From contig NZ_JAKFHA010000027.1 of NCBI RefSeq assembly GCF_021502675.1, positions 72,356 to 113,279 on the forward strand: a DNA stretch of 40,924 nt, written 5' to 3'. The notes below the pieces were generated by a model, which had not been told where the DNA came from, made no database searches, and worked only from the letters and a program-made list of their open reading frames with translations. Of the stretch, positions 8,878 through 17,371 are shown piece by piece. Numbering within the stretch: the stretch's first letter is position 1; the number at the start of each line of letters is the position of its first letter. Origin of the DNA: Yinghuangia soli (lineage in GTDB: Bacteria; Actinomycetota; Actinomycetes; Streptomycetales; Streptomycetaceae). The position numbers were made by a program, and so were the translations under genes.

Positions 8878-9851
8878 GACAGCCTCACCCTCGGGTCGAT
8901 CACCGCGTACAGCGCGTCGACCACGACGTTGGCGAGCACCATCGCGCCGGCCGCGATGAGCACCACGCCCATGATCATGGGCAGATCGGAGTTGGCCACC
9001 GAACTGACCGCCAACTTGCCGATGCCCGGGATGTTGAAGGTGGTCTCGGTGACCACCGCGCCGCCCAGCAGCGTGCCGAGCTCGATGCCGTACACCGTCA
9101 GCACCGGGGTGACCGCGCCGCGCCAGGCGTGCTTTCCGGTCACCTGGAACGGAGTAAGTCCCTTGGCGCGCACGGTGCGCACGTAGTCCTCCTGGAGCGA
9201 GTCGACCATCGAGGACCGGGTCAGCCGGGTGTAGACCGCGGCCTGCACGACGGCGAGCGTCAGCCACGGCAGCAGGAGTCCGCCCGCCCAGCCCGGGGTG
9301 TCGTCCAGCAGCGGGACGTACTCGGGTTTGGGCAGCCAGCGCAGTTCGTCGACGAACACGTAGCGGGCGATGACGCCGAGGAACTGGATGGTGACCGATG
9401 CGCCGATCAGCGACAGCGCCATGGTGGTCTTGTCCAGCCAGCCCCCGCGGTTGAGCGCGGCGACCACGCCGACGCCGATGCCCACGGTCAGGAAGATGAC
9501 CGAGGCGCCGAAGGCCAGCGACAGGGTGGCCGGGAAGCGGTCGAGCAAGGTGTCGAGCACCGGCTCGGAGTTCACGAACGAGTAGCCCAGACAAGGCGCG
9601 TCGCAGCGCATCTCGCCGTAGTCGCGGCCCACGAAGATGCCGCTCAGGTAGTCCCAGTACTGCGCCGGCACGGACTGGTCCAGGCCGAGGTTCGCGCGGA
9701 TCGCGGCCAGCGTGTCGGGGGTGCAGGTCTTGCCGCAGGACAGCCGCGCCGGGTCGTCGGGGACCGCGAAGAACAAGAAGAAGGTGGCGGTGATGACGAT
9801 GAACAGGATCAGTGCCGCGCCCAGCAGCCGCCGTACGAGGAATCGGAGCAT
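8874..9851 (-). CDS. Oligopeptide ABC transporter permease (DppB/OppB type)
   Basis: This inner-membrane permease of about 325 residues has an N-terminal membrane helix (MLRFLVRRLLGAALILF) and the BPD_transp_1 domain. The EAA-like loop reads DYVRTVRAKGLTPFQVTGKH and the family end motif [15 protein letters not shown] is present. A large extracytoplasmic loop (about 40-100) contains three cysteines. ATG 9851 is chosen over an in-frame TTG four codons earlier. It follows the binding-protein gene after a strong hairpin at 9871-9905. Confidence 0.92.
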   Translation of the reverse strand: MLRFLVRRLLGAALILFIVITATFFLFFAVPDDPARLSCGKTCTPDTLAAIRANLGLDQSVPAQYWDYLSGIFVGRDYGEMRCDAPCLGYSFVNSEPVLDTLLDRFPATLSLAFGASVIFLTVGIGVGVVAALNRGGWLDKTTMALSLIGASVTIQFLGVIARYVFVDELRWLPKPEYVPLLDDTPGWAGGLLLPWLTLAVVQAAVYTRLTRSSMVDSLQEDYVRTVRAKGLTPFQVTGKHAWRGAVTPVLTVYGIELGTLLGGAVVTETTFNIPGIGKLAVSSVANSDLPMIMGVVLIAAGAMVLANVVVDALYAVIDPRVRLS

Positions 9852-9870
9852 GACTAGTCCCAAGGGCTGG

Positions 9871-9905
9871 GCACCCCCCGGTCCGGGGGACGGACCGGGG
9901 GGTGC
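9871..9905 (-). terminator. Intercistronic hairpin behind the binding-protein gene
   Basis: A perfect 15-bp stem (GCACCCCCCGGTCCG 9871-9885; CGGACCGGGGGGTGC 9891-9905) with a 5-nt loop lies 7 bases after the stop of the substrate-binding-protein gene and 19 bases before the permease ATG. Inside an operon this is likely a partial terminator or a 3' stabiliser that raises binding-protein mRNA over the downstream genes. It could also be a full terminator. Confidence 0.65.
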
Positions 9906-9912
9906 GCGGCGG

Positions 9913-11673
9913 CTACTTGACCCAGACGTCCGTCGGGTAGGTCGACCCGATGAAGCCGACCTTCACCCCGCCGAGGCCGGGACCGTAGAGGGTGAGCTGG
10001 CGGCGGTAGACGAACGGGACGACCGGGGAGTCCTCGGTCATGATCTTCTTGTCCAGCGCGGCCCACTGCTTGCCGGCCTCGACGACGTCCGAGACCAGGG
10101 CGATCTTGTCCATCTCGGCGCTGACGGCCTTGTTGTCGTACAGCGCGTAGTTGGTGCCGTCGTCCTGGATCTTGCGGCCGTCCAGCTTGGCCGGCAGGAC
10201 CGCGATGCCCGACGGCCAGTCGGCGCCCCAGCCGGACCAGTACAGGTCGTACTCGTTCGCGGTGCGGCCGATCTCGGTGTAGTAGCTCTTGTCGTTGATC
10301 GGCTTGGCGACGACCTTGAAGCCGGCCTTGGTGAGCGCCTCGTTCACCGCGACGCCGATCTGCTCCCAGACCGGGGTCTGCGGGAAGGCGAAGACGATCG
10401 TCGGGGTGGCGCCGGCCAGGATCTGCTTGGCCTTCTCCGGGTCACCGGTGGGCGGGACGCCGACGCTGTCGTACTTCTCGTAGCCGAGCACGGTCGGCGA
10501 GATGAGCGTGGTGGACAGCTCGCCGTACGCGGGACCGCCGAGGATCTGCCGGACCTGCTGCTTGGGGAACGCCGCGACGATCGCCTGACGGGTCTTCAGG
10601 TCGGTGACCCGGCGGTTGTTGATGTCGAAGTACTCGGCGAACGGGGTGAACGCGTCCGCGGTGCGGGCCTTCAGGTCCGGCGTCTCGAGCACCTTCTGCG
10701 CGGACTCGCGGCCGACCGCGGTGCGGAAGGTCATCGCGTTCTTGTCCTCGCCGTTGGCGGCGATGATGCGCTCGTTGATCTGCTGGTTCTGCGCGCCGAA
10801 CTCGAACTTCCACTGGTCCGGGTAGGCGTGCCGGACCGCGTCGGTGGCCGGGTTCCAGTGCTCGTTGCGGCTGAGCACCATGCCCTTGTCGATGTCCCGC
10901 GAGGAGATCTTGTACGGGCCGGACGAGAACGGCTTCTTGTCGAAGTCGAGCTTGGTGTCCTTCTCGCGCGGCACCGGCGAGGAGGTATGCATCGCGACCG
11001 CGAAGGGGAAGTCGGCGCGCGGCTCGGCGAGTTTGAAGACCACGGTCTTCTCGTCCGGGGCCTCGATGGCGTCGTACGACTTGCCGTTGTAGGGGCCGTC
11101 GTACACGGTGCGGAAGTCCGCACCCTTGCCGGTCAGCCACTCCTGGATCCACGTCGGGCCGCCGGTGATCTCCTTGGCGAAGGAGCGCTCGACGCCGTAC
11201 TTGATGTCGGCCGCCTTGATGGCCGAGCCGTCCTCGTACTTGAGGTTGTCCTTGAGCGTGAACTTCCAGGTCTTGCCGCCGTCCGGCGAGCTGCCGGTGT
11301 CCTTGGCCAGGTCGCCGACCAGCACGGTCTGCCCGTCGACCTGCTTGAAGGTGGTCAGCTGCCGGGACAGCAGGAGCAGGACGGTCTGCTCGTGCGAGAC
11401 GTACACGCGCGCCGGGTCGAGGTGGTTGAAGTCGGCGCGCTCCAGCACCAGCGCGGTGCCGCCGGTCTTGGCCTCGGGTATCGCGGCCGCGGGGCCGGTC
11501 GAGTCCGATGCGTCGCCGATCCGCACGGCGGCGGTCTTCGCGGCGGGCGGCGCTGCGCTGCCGCCCGGCTTGGCGGCGTTGTCGGTGGAGCCGCCGCCAC
11601 TGCTGCAGGCGGTCGCGCCGATGGCGAGGACCGCGCCCATTACGGCGAGGCGCTGCCCGGGACGAAGAGTCAT
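9913..11673 (-). CDS. Oligopeptide-binding lipoprotein (SBP family 5, DppA-like)
   Basis: The 586-residue protein has a lipoprotein signal peptide with lipobox ATAC (lipidated Cys23), a Gly/Ser/Ala/Pro-rich tether to about residue 60, and a full-length SBP_bac_5 domain. Family landmarks include TWKFTLKDNLKYEDGSAIKAADIKYGVERSF in the N-terminal lobe, FSSGPYKI, and DLYWSGWGADWPSG near the C-terminus. It should capture peptides outside the membrane for the two permeases. ATG 11673 is preceded by GGAAGG. It lies 31 bases after the DppC-like permease gene. The ligand cannot be read from sequence; the neighbourhood suggests proline- or hydroxyproline-rich peptides. Confidence 0.92.
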   Translation of the reverse strand: MTLRPGQRLAVMGAVLAIGATACSSGGGSTDNAAKPGGSAAPPAAKTAAVRIGDASDSTGPAAAIPEAKTGGTALVLERADFNHLDPARVYVSHEQTVLLLLSRQLTTFKQVDGQTVLVGDLAKDTGSSPDGGKTWKFTLKDNLKYEDGSAIKAADIKYGVERSFAKEITGGPTWIQEWLTGKGADFRTVYDGPYNGKSYDAIEAPDEKTVVFKLAEPRADFPFAVAMHTSSPVPREKDTKLDFDKKPFSSGPYKISSRDIDKGMVLSRNEHWNPATDAVRHAYPDQWKFEFGAQNQQINERIIAANGEDKNAMTFRTAVGRESAQKVLETPDLKARTADAFTPFAEYFDINNRRVTDLKTRQAIVAAFPKQQVRQILGGPAYGELSTTLISPTVLGYEKYDSVGVPPTGDPEKAKQILAGATPTIVFAFPQTPVWEQIGVAVNEALTKAGFKVVAKPINDKSYYTEIGRTANEYDLYWSGWGADWPSGIAVLPAKLDGRKIQDDGTNYALYDNKAVSAEMDKIALVSDVVEAGKQWAALDKKIMTEDSPVVPFVYRRQLTLYGPGLGGVKVGFIGSTYPTDVWVK

Positions 11674-11704
11674 GATGCCTTCCAGATCGTTGCGTTGAGA
11701 GGGA

Positions 11705-12730
11705 TCAGCGGTCGGTCTTGGGATCGAGGGCATCGCGGATCGAGTCGCCGAGCAGGTTGAAGGCCACGACGAAGATCAGCATCGAGATGCCGGGCACGAA
11801 CATGTACGTGATGTCGGTCTGGTAGACCTCGGCGCCCTTGAGGAGCATCCGGCCCCAGTCCGGGGTGGGTTCGACCATGCCGACGCCCAGGTACGACAGG
11901 GCCGCCTCGGTGGTCACGTAGGCCGGCACGGCCAGGGACGCGGTCACCAGGATCGGCGTCCACAGGTTGGGCAGCAGCTCGTGGAAGATGATCCGGTGCG
12001 GCGGCGAACCGCTCGCCCGGGCCGCCTCCACGAACTCCCGGCTGCGCAGCGACAGGACCTGGCCGCGCAGCAGCCGCGCCACGCCGGCCCACCCGAAGGC
12101 GGACAGCACCATGACCAGGATGCTGCCGCGCAGCAGGGGGGACATCTCCTCGCCCGGCGAGGTCAGCAGCGAGGTGACGACCGGGGTGAACGCGATGAAG
12201 AACAGCGTCGAGGGGAACGACAGCATCACGTCGATGACCCGGCCGGCCAGGTAGTCGGTGCGCCCGCCCAGGTAGCCGGCGGTGACGCCGACCACCACGC
12301 CGAGCACGGTCACGATGGCGACCACGGCCAGCGAGATGAGCAGCGATGTGCGGATCCCGTAGAGCAGCTGGGTGAGCACGTCGCGGCCCAGGCCCGGCTC
12401 GATGCCGAGCCAGTACTCGCCCGAGATGCCGCCGTTCGGGGCGATCGGGTAGCCGTAGTCGTTGAGCAGGCCGGGCTCGTTCTGGCCGTACGTCGTGTAC
12501 GGGTCCTTGCCGTACAGCTTCGCGAACAGCGGTGCGCCGAGCCCGGCGACGAAGAACAGCAGGACCACCGAGCCCGCCGCGACGCCGGCCTTGTCGCGGC
12601 GGAACCTCCGCCACGCCAGCCGCATCGGGGTGAGCCCGGCCGGCGGGCCCGGCGCGGGGGCCGCCGCCGGGCTGCCGTCGGTCGCGGATGCGGACGAAGG
12701 AGCCTCGGCGGTCGGCGAGGACAAGCTCAT
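11705..12730 (-). CDS. Oligopeptide ABC transporter permease (DppC/OppC type)
   Basis: This 341-residue permease has a long Ala/Pro-rich cytoplasmic N-terminus (1-35), then MRLAWRRFRRDKAGVAAG and a first membrane helix. The BPD_transp_1 core follows, with the EAA loop EFVEAARASGSPPHRIIFHELLPN and the end motif FNLLGDSIRDALDPK. ATG 12730 is used; the ribosome site is weak. It is the first gene of the minus-strand transporter operon. It is separated by 266 bases from the divergent dehydrogenase operon, and that gap holds the operator sites described below. Confidence 0.9.
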   Translation of the reverse strand: MSLSSPTAEAPSSASATDGSPAAAPAPGPPAGLTPMRLAWRRFRRDKAGVAAGSVVLLFFVAGLGAPLFAKLYGKDPYTTYGQNEPGLLNDYGYPIAPNGGISGEYWLGIEPGLGRDVLTQLLYGIRTSLLISLAVVAIVTVLGVVVGVTAGYLGGRTDYLAGRVIDVMLSFPSTLFFIAFTPVVTSLLTSPGEEMSPLLRGSILVMVLSAFGWAGVARLLRGQVLSLRSREFVEAARASGSPPHRIIFHELLPNLWTPILVTASLAVPAYVTTEAALSYLGVGMVEPTPDWGRMLLKGAEVYQTDITYMFVPGISMLIFVVAFNLLGDSIRDALDPKTDR

Positions 12731-12862
12731 CTGGCAGCGCCCCCAGGTGGTGTCGACCAGTCGGATTCGCGTCGCGGCAGCGGTCCCGGGAGAGCCCGGG
12801 CGGGCCGCGTCGACGGTGGGGACACTCGCTGATTTTGCGGCGCAGGGTCAAGGTCTAAGCAG

Positions 12863-12883
12863 TGTCACATTTAAGGTGCGACA
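12863..12883. promoter_or_regulatory. GntR-type operator, site A (transporter side)
   Basis: The interrupted inverted repeat TGTCACA-N7-TGCGACA has one mismatch. Each arm resembles the TGTGACA core of the 14-bp motif found at 12979, 16413 and 21894. It lies 133-153 bases upstream of the permease ATG at 12730 and overlaps a possible minus-strand promoter. It probably lets the cluster's GntR regulator control the transporter. Confidence 0.5.
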
Positions 12884-12895
12884 TTTTATTTGCAA
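12868..12895 (-). promoter_or_regulatory. Possible sigma-70-like promoter of the transporter operon
   Basis: Reading the minus strand, TTGCAA (12895-12890) and TAAATG (12873-12868) are separated by 16 bases, a fair match to a housekeeping promoter in an otherwise GC-rich region. The inverted repeat of site A covers the -10 side, which fits repression. The match is modest and would leave a leader of about 130 bases. Confidence 0.3.
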
Positions 12896-12978
12896 TCCCT
12901 TTACTTTTGACCTGCGGTTTTCCCGAAGTTGGCCCTTCGGTCATCCAGGTGAAGAGGGGGCTGGCGCCAAGCAAAGCC

Positions 12979-12992
12979 ATGTGACATTGTAC
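12979..12992. promoter_or_regulatory. GntR-type operator, site B (dehydrogenase operon)
   Basis: ATGTGACATTGTAC ends only four bases before the GTG start of the FAD oxidoreductase at 12997. It matches site C at 12-13 of 14 positions and site D at 13 of 14. A regulator bound here would block the start of the dehydrogenase operon. Confidence 0.65.
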
Positions 12993-12996
12993 TGAC

Positions 12997-14283
12997 GTGA
13001 CCGAGGCACACCTGGCACATCCATGCGATGTGATCGTCGTGGGGGCGGGCATGGTCGGCGCGGCGTGTGCGTACTACGCCGCCCGGGCCGGGCTCGCCGT
13101 CACCGTCGTCGACCGCGGCCCCGTGGCGGGCGGCACCACCGGCGCGGGCGAGGGGAACCTCCTGGTCTCCGACAAGGAGCCGGGCCCCGAGCTCGATCTC
13201 GCGCTGCGCTCCGCGCAGTTGTGGGAGGAGCTGGCCGCCGAGGAGCTGCCCGGCGGCGGCACCCTGGGCCAGGTCGCCGAGTACGAGGCGAAGGGCGGCC
13301 TCGTGGTCGCCGCGGACCCCGCGCGGCTCGCCGCGCTGACCGCGTTCGCGGCCGGGCAGACCGCCGCGGGCGTCACCGCCCGGCCGGTCGACGGCGACGG
13401 GCTCCGCGCCCTCGAACCGCACCTGGCCCGCGATCAGGCCGGCGGCGTGTACTACCCGCAGGACGCCCAGGTGCAGCCCGCACTGGCCGCCGCACACCTG
13501 CTGCGGCAGGCCCGGCTGGCCGGCGCGGCCCTGCGCCTCGGCGAGAACGTCGTGGGCATCGACACGGACAAGGAAGGGCGGGTGGCGGGCGTGCGGACGG
13601 ACCGAGGGCGCATCGCCGCCCCCGCGGTGATCAACGCGGCCGGTACCTGGGGCGGCGAACTCGCCGCCCTGGCCGGGGTCTTCCTGCCGGTCATGCCGCG
13701 CCGCGGCTTCGTGCTGGTGACCGCACCGCTGCCGCCGCTGGTCCGGCACAAGGTGTACGCCGCCGACTACGTCGCCGACGTCGCCAGCGACTCCGCCGAC
13801 CTGCAGACCTCCGCGGTGGTCGAAGGGACCCCGTCCGGACCGGTGCTCATCGGCGCGAGCCGCGAGCGGGTGGGCTACGACCGCACGCTGTCCGTCCCGG
13901 TGCTGCGGCGCCTGGCGGCCCAGGCGGTCGCGCTCTTCCCGCGGCTTGCGGAGGTGCCGGCGATGCGCGCGTACCGCGGGTTCCGCCCCTATATGCCGGA
14001 CCACCTCCCGGCGATCGGCGAGGACCCGCGCCGGCCCGGCTTGTTCCACGCCTGCGGGCACGAGGGTGCGGGCATCGGACTGGCCCCGGCGACCGGTTTC
14101 TTCATCGCCCAGCAGCTGGTGGGCGAGAAGCCCGACTTCGATCTCGCCCCGTTCCGTCCGGACCGCTTCGAAGCGGATGCTGCGGCGGGCGGGGGCGTCC
14201 CGTACGGCGGTTCCGAGACTGGTCCGGACATCAGCCCGGAGATCGGCCCGGAATCCCGGCTCGACGGCGGTGCGGACAGATGA
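12997..14283 (+). CDS. FAD-dependent D-amino acid dehydrogenase subunit (DadA/D-hydroxyproline dehydrogenase-like)
   Basis: The 428-residue protein has an N-terminal dinucleotide-binding motif (VIVVGAGMVGAACAYYAA, about 12-29) and the DAO fold. It ends with HACGHEGAGIGLAPATGFFIAQ, the C-terminal FAD contact. The overlapping 2Fe-2S and second FAD genes downstream form the heteromeric D-hydroxyproline dehydrogenase arrangement. That complex oxidises cis-4-hydroxy-D-proline to pyrroline-4-hydroxy-2-carboxylate. The GTG start at 12997 has no ribosome site and the operator lies directly before it, so a leaderless message is possible; the next in-frame start is GTG at codon 12. The stop overlaps the next ATG (ATGA). 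An acidic, Gly/Pro-rich tail follows residue 400. Confidence 0.85.
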   Translation: MTEAHLAHPCDVIVVGAGMVGAACAYYAARAGLAVTVVDRGPVAGGTTGAGEGNLLVSDKEPGPELDLALRSAQLWEELAAEELPGGGTLGQVAEYEAKGGLVVAADPARLAALTAFAAGQTAAGVTARPVDGDGLRALEPHLARDQAGGVYYPQDAQVQPALAAAHLLRQARLAGAALRLGENVVGIDTDKEGRVAGVRTDRGRIAAPAVINAAGTWGGELAALAGVFLPVMPRRGFVLVTAPLPPLVRHKVYAADYVADVASDSADLQTSAVVEGTPSGPVLIGASRERVGYDRTLSVPVLRRLAAQAVALFPRLAEVPAMRAYRGFRPYMPDHLPAIGEDPRRPGLFHACGHEGAGIGLAPATGFFIAQQLVGEKPDFDLAPFRPDRFEADAAAGGGVPYGGSETGPDISPEIGPESRLDGGADR

Positions 14284-14567
14284 CGGGCACTCCTCGCGAC
14301 TTGGTCGCGGCCCGCCCCGGACCGGAGTTCACCGTACGGGTCGACGGCCGCCCGGTCCCCGCACTGCCTGGCCAGACTCTGGCCGCGGTGCTGTGGGCCG
14401 CGGGCATCACCGCGTGGCGCACCTCGCGCGTGACCGGCGAACCGCGCGGCGCGTTCTGCGGCATCGGGGCGTGCTTCGACTGCTTGATCACCGTCAACGG
14501 CGTCCGCGACCAACGCGCGTGCCTGGTCCGGCCGGAGCCGGGGGACGAGGTGCGGACGCGTGACTGA
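14280..14567 (+). CDS. [2Fe-2S] small subunit of the amino acid dehydrogenase
   Basis: This 95-residue ferredoxin-like protein carries four spaced cysteines, Cys60-x4-Cys65-x2-Cys68-x12-Cys81. That is the pattern of the short 2Fe-2S subunit (Fer2_4 type) of heteromeric D-hydroxyproline and sarcosine/opine-type dehydrogenases. It should pass electrons between the two flavoprotein subunits. Its ATG overlaps the stop of the upstream gene by four bases, and its end overlaps the next gene's GTG by eight bases, so all three subunits are coupled in translation. Confidence 0.88.
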   Translation: MTGTPRDLVAARPGPEFTVRVDGRPVPALPGQTLAAVLWAAGITAWRTSRVTGEPRGAFCGIGACFDCLITVNGVRDQRACLVRPEPGDEVRTRD

Positions 14568-16323
14568 CGTGAACGACGTGAACGACTTGAACGACGGGGT
14601 CCGCGACCGGTACGACCTTGCGGTGATCGGCGCCGGCCCGGCCGGGTTCGCCGCCGCGGTCACCGCGGCCGACGCCGGACTCGCGGTCGTGATCCTGGAC
14701 GCGGGCCGCGCCGCGGGCGGGCAGTTCTACCGCCAGCCCGCAGCCGCGCTCCGCGCTGCCCGGCCGGACCGGCTGCACCACGGGTGGCGCGCGTACACCG
14801 CATGGACAGGGCGCCTCGCGGCACATGTCGCCGCAGGCACGATCAATCATTTGACGGACCATCATGTGTGGACCGTGGAACGGCTGGACGCCGACGCGGC
14901 GGACGGCCGCGGCTTGGCGGGGGCAGGGAGCGCCACCGCGGAAACTGCCGCCTCGCCCGGCACGCTCTTCGCCGTGCACGCCGTCATCGGCGCGGGCGGG
15001 GCGACCGGGCGTGCCGTCCAGGCCTCCGCGGTGCTGCTGGCAACCGGTGCGTACGAGCGGCAACTGCCTTTCCCCGGCTGGACGCTGCCCGGCGTCGTCA
15101 CTGCGGGCGGGGCCCAGGCGCAACTCAAGGACTCGCTGGTCGTGCCCGGTCGGCGGGTCGTGGTCGCGGGCACCGGGCCGCTGCTGCTCAGCGTCGCGGC
15201 GAGCCTCGCGCTGGCCGGGGCCAAGGTGCCCGCGGTCGTCGAGGCCGCCGATCCGCTGCGCTACGCCCGGCACGCGAAGGCCCTCGCGCTCAACCCCGGC
15301 AAGCTCATCGAAGGCGCGGGCTACGCGGCAACCCTGGTCCGGCACGGCATCCCCGTCCGGCCCCGGCACGTCGTCGTCGCCGCGCACGGCGAGCGCCGCG
15401 TCGAGGCCGTCAGCATCGCCCGCACCGACCGCGCGGGCCGCCCGGTTCCCGGCCGCGAGCGCATGATCACCTGCGACGCGCTCGCGGTCGGCTACGGCCT
15501 GGACGCCCAACTCGAAATCGCCCTCGAACTCGGCTGCGGCACCCGCCGCGAACCGGACGGCGGCTGGGTGCTGACCGTCGACGCGCAGCAGCGCACCGGC
15601 GTGCCGGGGGTCTGGGCGGCCGGTGAGACCACCGGCGTCGGCGGCGCCCAACTCGCACTGATCGAGGGAGAGTTGGCGGCTCACTCGATCGCCGCGACAT
15701 TGCCTGCGGGCGGGTTTGCGGTCCGCGCGGCAGGTGCTTCGCGACCCGGGCGCGCGATGTCCCAGACCGCACAACCGTCCGCGGGGGACGGAGGAGAGAC
15801 GGGCTCGGCGGACCGGGTCGGCCCCGTCGCCGCGGCGGGGCGTTCTGTCGGATCGGCGGCACGACCCGGCCGCAAGGTTGCCAAGCTCGTCCGGCGCCGG
15901 GCCCGGTTGCGGGCCTTCGCCGACGTCCTGCAGCAGGTGCACACCCTGCCCGAGCGCTGGTCCGACAACCTGCGCGCGGACACCGCAGTATGCCGCTGCG
16001 AGGAGGTCCCGTACGCGGCGGTCCGCGACGCGGTCACCGACCTCGGTGCCACCGACTCCCGCTCGGTCAAGCTGCTCACCCGGGCCGGCATGGGCTGGTG
16101 CCAGGGGCGCATGTGCGGCACCGCCGTGCAGTGCCTGGTCGGCGAACTGACCGGCGGGGAGGCGAAAGCCGCCCCCGCGGCGCGGCCGCTGGCCTGCCCG
16201 GTGCCGCTGGGGGTGCTGGCGGAAGGGGCCTTCGCACCGGCTGCGCCTGCGTCCGGTACCTCTCCTGCTCCCGCAGCGGCGGCCCCGCCGCACGCGGAGC
16301 GCCCCGCGGACCCGCCGGACTGA
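14560..16323 (+). CDS. FAD/NAD-type oxidoreductase subunit with BFD-like [2Fe-2S] domain
   Basis: The 587-residue protein has an FAD motif, LAVIGAGPAGFAAAVTAADAG (about 20-40), and a second Rossmann motif, VVVAGTGPLLLS (about 205). At the C-terminus a BFD-like iron-sulphur domain has Cys478-x-Cys480 and Cys514-x4-Cys519. This is the large subunit of the D-hydroxyproline dehydrogenase type. Between the FAD part and the BFD domain lies a low-complexity linker (about 395-440), and the last 60 residues are Ala/Pro-rich. The GTG at 14560 overlaps the ferredoxin gene. The first codons are a 9-bp tandem repeat giving TDVNDVNDLND, so the exact start may vary. Confidence 0.85.
   Translation: MTDVNDVNDLNDGVRDRYDLAVIGAGPAGFAAAVTAADAGLAVVILDAGRAAGGQFYRQPAAALRAARPDRLHHGWRAYTAWTGRLAAHVAAGTINHLTDHHVWTVERLDADAADGRGLAGAGSATAETAASPGTLFAVHAVIGAGGATGRAVQASAVLLATGAYERQLPFPGWTLPGVVTAGGAQAQLKDSLVVPGRRVVVAGTGPLLLSVAASLALAGAKVPAVVEAADPLRYARHAKALALNPGKLIEGAGYAATLVRHGIPVRPRHVVVAAHGERRVEAVSIARTDRAGRPVPGRERMITCDALAVGYGLDAQLEIALELGCGTRREPDGGWVLTVDAQQRTGVPGVWAAGETTGVGGAQLALIEGELAAHSIAATLPAGGFAVRAAGASRPGRAMSQTAQPSAGDGGETGSADRVGPVAAAGRSVGSAARPGRKVAKLVRRRARLRAFADVLQQVHTLPERWSDNLRADTAVCRCEEVPYAAVRDAVTDLGATDSRSVKLLTRAGMGWCQGRMCGTAVQCLVGELTGGEAKAAPAARPLACPVPLGVLAEGAFAPAAPASGTSPAPAAAAPPHAERPADPPD
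14566..14595 (+). repeat. 9-bp tandem repeat at the start of the oxidoreductase gene
   Basis: GACGTGAAC occurs twice in tandem (14566-14574, 14575-14583), followed by GACTTGAAC and a partial GAC. It encodes repeated Asp-Val-Asn just after the GTG start. Because the unit is a multiple of three, copy changes would alter only the length of the N-terminus. Confidence 0.8.
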
Positions 16324-16412
16324 GTCCGCACCGGATCCGGACCCAGTCTGCGGCCTCGCGAAACCGCGCGGACGGACCGTCTCCGGGGTCTTTTCCTCCC
16401 GTCCGCCGCTTT

Positions 16413-16426
16413 GTACCATGTCACAT
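16413..16426. promoter_or_regulatory. GntR-type operator, site C (deaminase operon)
   Basis: GTACCATGTCACAT is the reverse complement of ATGTGACATGGTAC, one base from site B. It lies 20 bases upstream of the GTG start of the DHDPS-family gene, in the gap after the dehydrogenase operon. This suggests an independent, regulated promoter here. Confidence 0.65.
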
Positions 16427-16445
16427 CTCATTCAAGGGGTTTCCC

Positions 16446-17366
16446 GTGAACACTGCCTCCGTCCCTGCCCTGCCGGACCGCACCGGCCGCCCGTGGCGCG
16501 GCATCATGGTCGCCACCGCGCTCCCGCTGCGCGACGACCTGAGCGTCGACTACGACGCGTACGCCGAGCACGTCCGCTGGCTGGTCGACTCGGGCTGCGA
16601 CGGCGTGGTGCCCAACGGCTCGCTCGGCGAGTACCAGACCCTCACCCCCGAGGAGCGCGCCCGGGTCGTCGAGACCGCCGTGCAGGCGGTCGGCGGCGAC
16701 CGGGTCATGCCGGGCGTCGCGGCGTACGGTGCCGCCGAGGCGCGGCGCTGGACCGAGCAGGCCGCGGAGGCCGGCGCCGCCGCGGTGATGCTGCTGCCGC
16801 CGAACGCCTACCGCGCCGACGACGCCGCCGTGCATGCGCACTACGTCGAGGTGGCCCGCGTCGGCCTGCCGATCGTGGCGTACAACAACCCGATCGACAC
16901 CAAGGTCGACCTGACCCCCGAGACCCTCGCCAAGCTGCACGCCGAGGGCCTGATCGTGGCCGTCAAGGAGTTCACCGGCGATGTCCGGCGCGCCTACCGG
17001 ATCGCCGAACTCGCCCCCGAGCTCGACCTGTTGATCGGCGCCGACGACGTCCTCCTGGAGCTGGCCATCGCGGGCGCGGTCGGCTGGGTGGCCGGCTACC
17101 CCAACGCCCTGCCGCTGGCGAGCGTCGAGCTGTACCAGGCCGCGGTCGGCGGCGACCTCGCCCGCGCCCAGGAGCTGTACCGCACCCTGCACCCGCTGCT
17201 GCGCTGGGACTCGCGTACCGAGTTCGTGCAGGCCATCAAGCTGTCGATGGACATGGCCGGGCGCCGCGGCGGCCCGACCCGCGCGCCGCGCACGCCGCTG
17301 TCCGCGGAGTCCGAGGCGTCGGTGCGCGCCGCCACCGAGGCCGCGCTGGCCGCCGGGCTGCGCTGA
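16446..17366 (+). CDS. DHDPS-family lyase, probable pyrroline-4-hydroxy-2-carboxylate deaminase
   Basis: This 306-residue TIM-barrel protein has the family's Schiff-base Lys174 (IVAVKEFTGD) and catalytic Tyr146 (VAYNNP). The glycine/serine motif NGSLGEYQTLTPEER lies near residue 57. The gene neighbourhood, not lysine synthesis, sets its role. In hydroxyproline pathways this family converts Δ1-pyrroline-4-hydroxy-2-carboxylate to 2-oxoglutarate semialdehyde and ammonia. The GTG start has AAGGGG six bases upstream. It opens the second plus-strand operon. A true dihydrodipicolinate synthase cannot be fully excluded but is unlikely beside an epimerase and an aldehyde dehydrogenase. Confidence 0.85.
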   Translation: MNTASVPALPDRTGRPWRGIMVATALPLRDDLSVDYDAYAEHVRWLVDSGCDGVVPNGSLGEYQTLTPEERARVVETAVQAVGGDRVMPGVAAYGAAEARRWTEQAAEAGAAAVMLLPPNAYRADDAAVHAHYVEVARVGLPIVAYNNPIDTKVDLTPETLAKLHAEGLIVAVKEFTGDVRRAYRIAELAPELDLLIGADDVLLELAIAGAVGWVAGYPNALPLASVELYQAAVGGDLARAQELYRTLHPLLRWDSRTEFVQAIKLSMDMAGRRGGPTRAPRTPLSAESEASVRAATEAALAAGLR

Positions 17367-17371
17367 CCCGC

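Noticed and set aside
16446-17366. Calling the DHDPS-family gene a lysine biosynthesis dapA
   Set aside because: The surrounding epimerase, dehydrogenase, aldehyde dehydrogenase and shared operator fit hydroxyproline breakdown; no lysine pathway gene is nearby.
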